Source: an uncultured Bacilli bacterium (GTDB taxonomy: Bacteria; Bacillota_I; Bacilli_A; RF39; UBA660). Taken from it: a stretch of 6,349 nucleotides of DNA. Below the pieces are notes generated by a model. The model had not been told where the DNA came from and ran no database searches. It saw nothing but the letters and a program-made list of their open reading frames with translations. The position numbers were made by a program, and so were the translations under genes. Location of the stretch: positions 1 to 6,349 of the forward strand of contig CANPWS010000074.1 of assembly GCA_947584955.1 (NCBI GenBank), given 5' to 3'. Positions 5,758 to 6,349 of this stretch are shown piece after piece. Position 1 is the first letter of the stretch. Each line of letters begins with the position of its first letter.

Positions 5758-6009
5758 TTATAATGGTAATTTTATAATTTCTTTTACAATATTATCAATT
5801 CTTTGTTTTTCTGCAGCATCTTCTATATCTTTTAATACATCATTTCCTGTTTCATCTCTTTCTAGTCTTGAAACAAAAACATTGATAGTCTCACTATCTC
5901 TATTTATACTATATATAGCATATTCTTTTTGATCTGTTTCAAATACTGTAATCAAATTAGCTTCTCTTTCTATATTATGTTCATCAATTATTTTAAACAT
6001 TTTATCCAT
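5758..6009 (-). CDS. DUF1292 (YrzB-family) small cytoplasmic protein
   Basis: This encodes 83 residues from the ATG at 6009, fixed by a perfect GGAGG (6017-6021) 7 nt upstream. A longer frame from a TTG at 6039 has no site and is rejected. The sequence has the usual DUF1292 course: an N-terminal stretch, the strand motif ITVFETDQKEYAIYS (20-34), a second strand TINVFVSRLERDE (41-53), then a charged C-terminal helix DIEDAAEKQRIDNIVKEII (61-79). There is no signal or membrane segment. Family members are short, widespread in Firmicutes and of unknown function; they often sit beside the yqgF/ruvX Holliday-junction resolvase homologue, which is not its downstream neighbour here. It is the first gene of an operon with the tail-anchored protein. 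Confidence 0.8.
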   Translation of the reverse strand: MDKMFKIIDEHNIEREANLITVFETDQKEYAIYSINRDSETINVFVSRLERDETGNDVLKDIEDAAEKQRIDNIVKEIIKLPL

Positions 6010-6064
6010 TTTTATTCCTCCATTTAATATGATTGCCAACTTCTGGCTACTTTATACTATACAT

Positions 6065-6093
6065 AATATAACATATTTTTAATTTTATTACAA
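6065..6093 (-). promoter_or_regulatory. Promoter of the DUF1292/tail-anchored protein operon
   Basis: On the minus strand, TTGTAA (6093-6088) is followed after 17 nt by TATATT (6070-6065), with TG one base before the -10. Transcription from about 6058 leaves a leader of about 49 nt before the ATG at 6009. Confidence 0.5.
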
Positions 6094-6123
6094 TAGATTA
6101 TTTGCTTTTTTTTTATTTTTTCT

Positions 6124-6159
6124 AATACATGATAATCATATATTATTATGTATTTTTTT
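6124..6159 (+). terminator. Terminator-like hairpin with no upstream plus-strand gene
   Basis: The arms 6124-6136 and 6142-6154 pair over 13 bp on the plus strand (one G-U pair), with a 5-nt loop, and are followed by further T residues (6155-6159). On the minus strand the position becomes a C-A mismatch and no T run follows, so it would act only rightward. It lies between the divergent promoters and before the -35 box of the right-hand gene. It could stop stray rightward transcription or be an operator; in such AT-rich DNA it could also be chance. Confidence 0.35.
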
Positions 6160-6168
6160 ATTTTAGTA

Positions 6169-6196
6169 TTGCATTTTTGTTAATAATGTATATAAT
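6169..6196 (+). promoter_or_regulatory. Promoter for the right-edge gene
   Basis: TTGCAT (6169-6174), a 16-nt spacer and a perfect TATAAT (6191-6196) precede the AGGAGG site (6221-6226). Transcription would begin near 6203, with a leader of about 29 nt to the ATG at 6232. The presence of a promoter and a strong ribosome binding site is the main reason to believe a real gene starts here. Confidence 0.5.
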
Positions 6197-6231
6197 TGTA
6201 TTTAATCTTTGACAAAGTAAAGGAGGACAAT

Positions 6232-6349
6232 ATGGTTAATGAAAAAGATTTTTAGAAAATAATGATTTACTACTTAAAAAATTTTTAATAATTGTCCTTG
6301 ATAAATTCTTAAATATTAAACTTGATTATAATAATACTGTAGTTTTTTT
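6232..6349 (+). pseudogene. Frameshifted start of an unknown gene, cut by window edge
   Basis: A consensus AGGAGG (6221-6226) lies 5 nt before the ATG at 6232, but that frame reads only seven codons, MVNEKDF, before TAG at 6253-6255. Moving back one base at the T run (T_TTT_TAG, 6249-6255) opens a frame of 32 codons to the window end, reading LENNDLLLKKFLIIVLDKF and then NIKLDYNNTVVF, with codons normal for this genome. That frame has an upstream TGA (6240-6242) and no ATG, GTG or TTG of its own in this stretch, so it can be reached only from the ATG by a shift. Either one T is missing (mutation or sequencing/assembly error in a homopolymer), or the ribosome shifts by -1. The protein family is not recognised; the visible part has a hydrophobic, helix-like core. 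Confidence 0.5.

Noticed and set aside
6209..6236. Perfect TTGACA at 6209-6214 with TATGGT 16 nt further on, as a promoter
   Set aside because: It would start transcription inside the coding region, past the AGGAGG site; the upstream TTGCAT/TATAAT pair fits better.

Overview
The window comes from a very AT-rich genome (most genes about 20-25% G+C by eye; the segment 5041-5100 has 11 G+C in 60) that uses the standard bacterial code: Trp is TGG and TGA works as a stop codon at 70-72. Strong AGGAGG-type ribosome binding sites, sigma-A-type promoters (often with a TG-extended -10 box), a DUF1292/YrzB-family gene, trmL and queH together suggest a low-GC Firmicute, perhaps an uncultured gut Bacilli/RF39-like or Clostridia-like lineage. 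The lineage is inference only; no marker gene fixes it. I see no IS element, phage gene, CRISPR array, rRNA or tRNA.

Layout. (1) 1-2169, minus strand: the start of a small membrane protein cut by the window edge, 4-nt coupled (ATGA) behind a 699-aa secreted or membrane-anchored cysteine-rich protein of unknown family. (2) 2170-2354: back-to-back promoters. (3) 2355-2792, plus: a membrane-anchored thioredoxin-fold protein with a CTHC active site. It converges on (4) 2829-3855, minus: a two-gene operon of a second membrane-anchored thioredoxin-like protein that lacks CXXC, and trmL, overlapping by 8 nt. The hairpin at 2791-2829 fills the whole gap between the two convergent stop codons. (5) 4051-4674, plus: queH, with its own extended -10 promoter. 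It converges on (6) 4740-6009, minus: a DUF1292 gene followed by a tail-anchored Asn/Gln-rich protein with a 3 x 8-residue tandem repeat; the hairpin at 4694-4743 is shared. (7) 6010-6349: divergent promoters, an AT-rich hairpin, and the first 39 codons of a plus-strand gene that reads only if a -1 shift occurs at T_TTT_TAG.

How the genes may work together. The clearest functional link is between the secreted protein, which has 22 cysteines (all after its N-terminal membrane segment), and the divergently transcribed membrane-anchored CTHC thioredoxin-like protein. This could be a dedicated disulfide-handling pair, with the CXXC-less paralogue-like protein 0.5 kb further on as a possible non-catalytic relative. 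TrmL and QueH both act on wobble position 34 of tRNAs and are divergently transcribed from neighbouring promoters. The DUF1292/tail-anchored pair is of unknown function. The two most unusual points are the cysteine-rich protein/thioredoxin arrangement and the frameshifted reading frame at the right edge.
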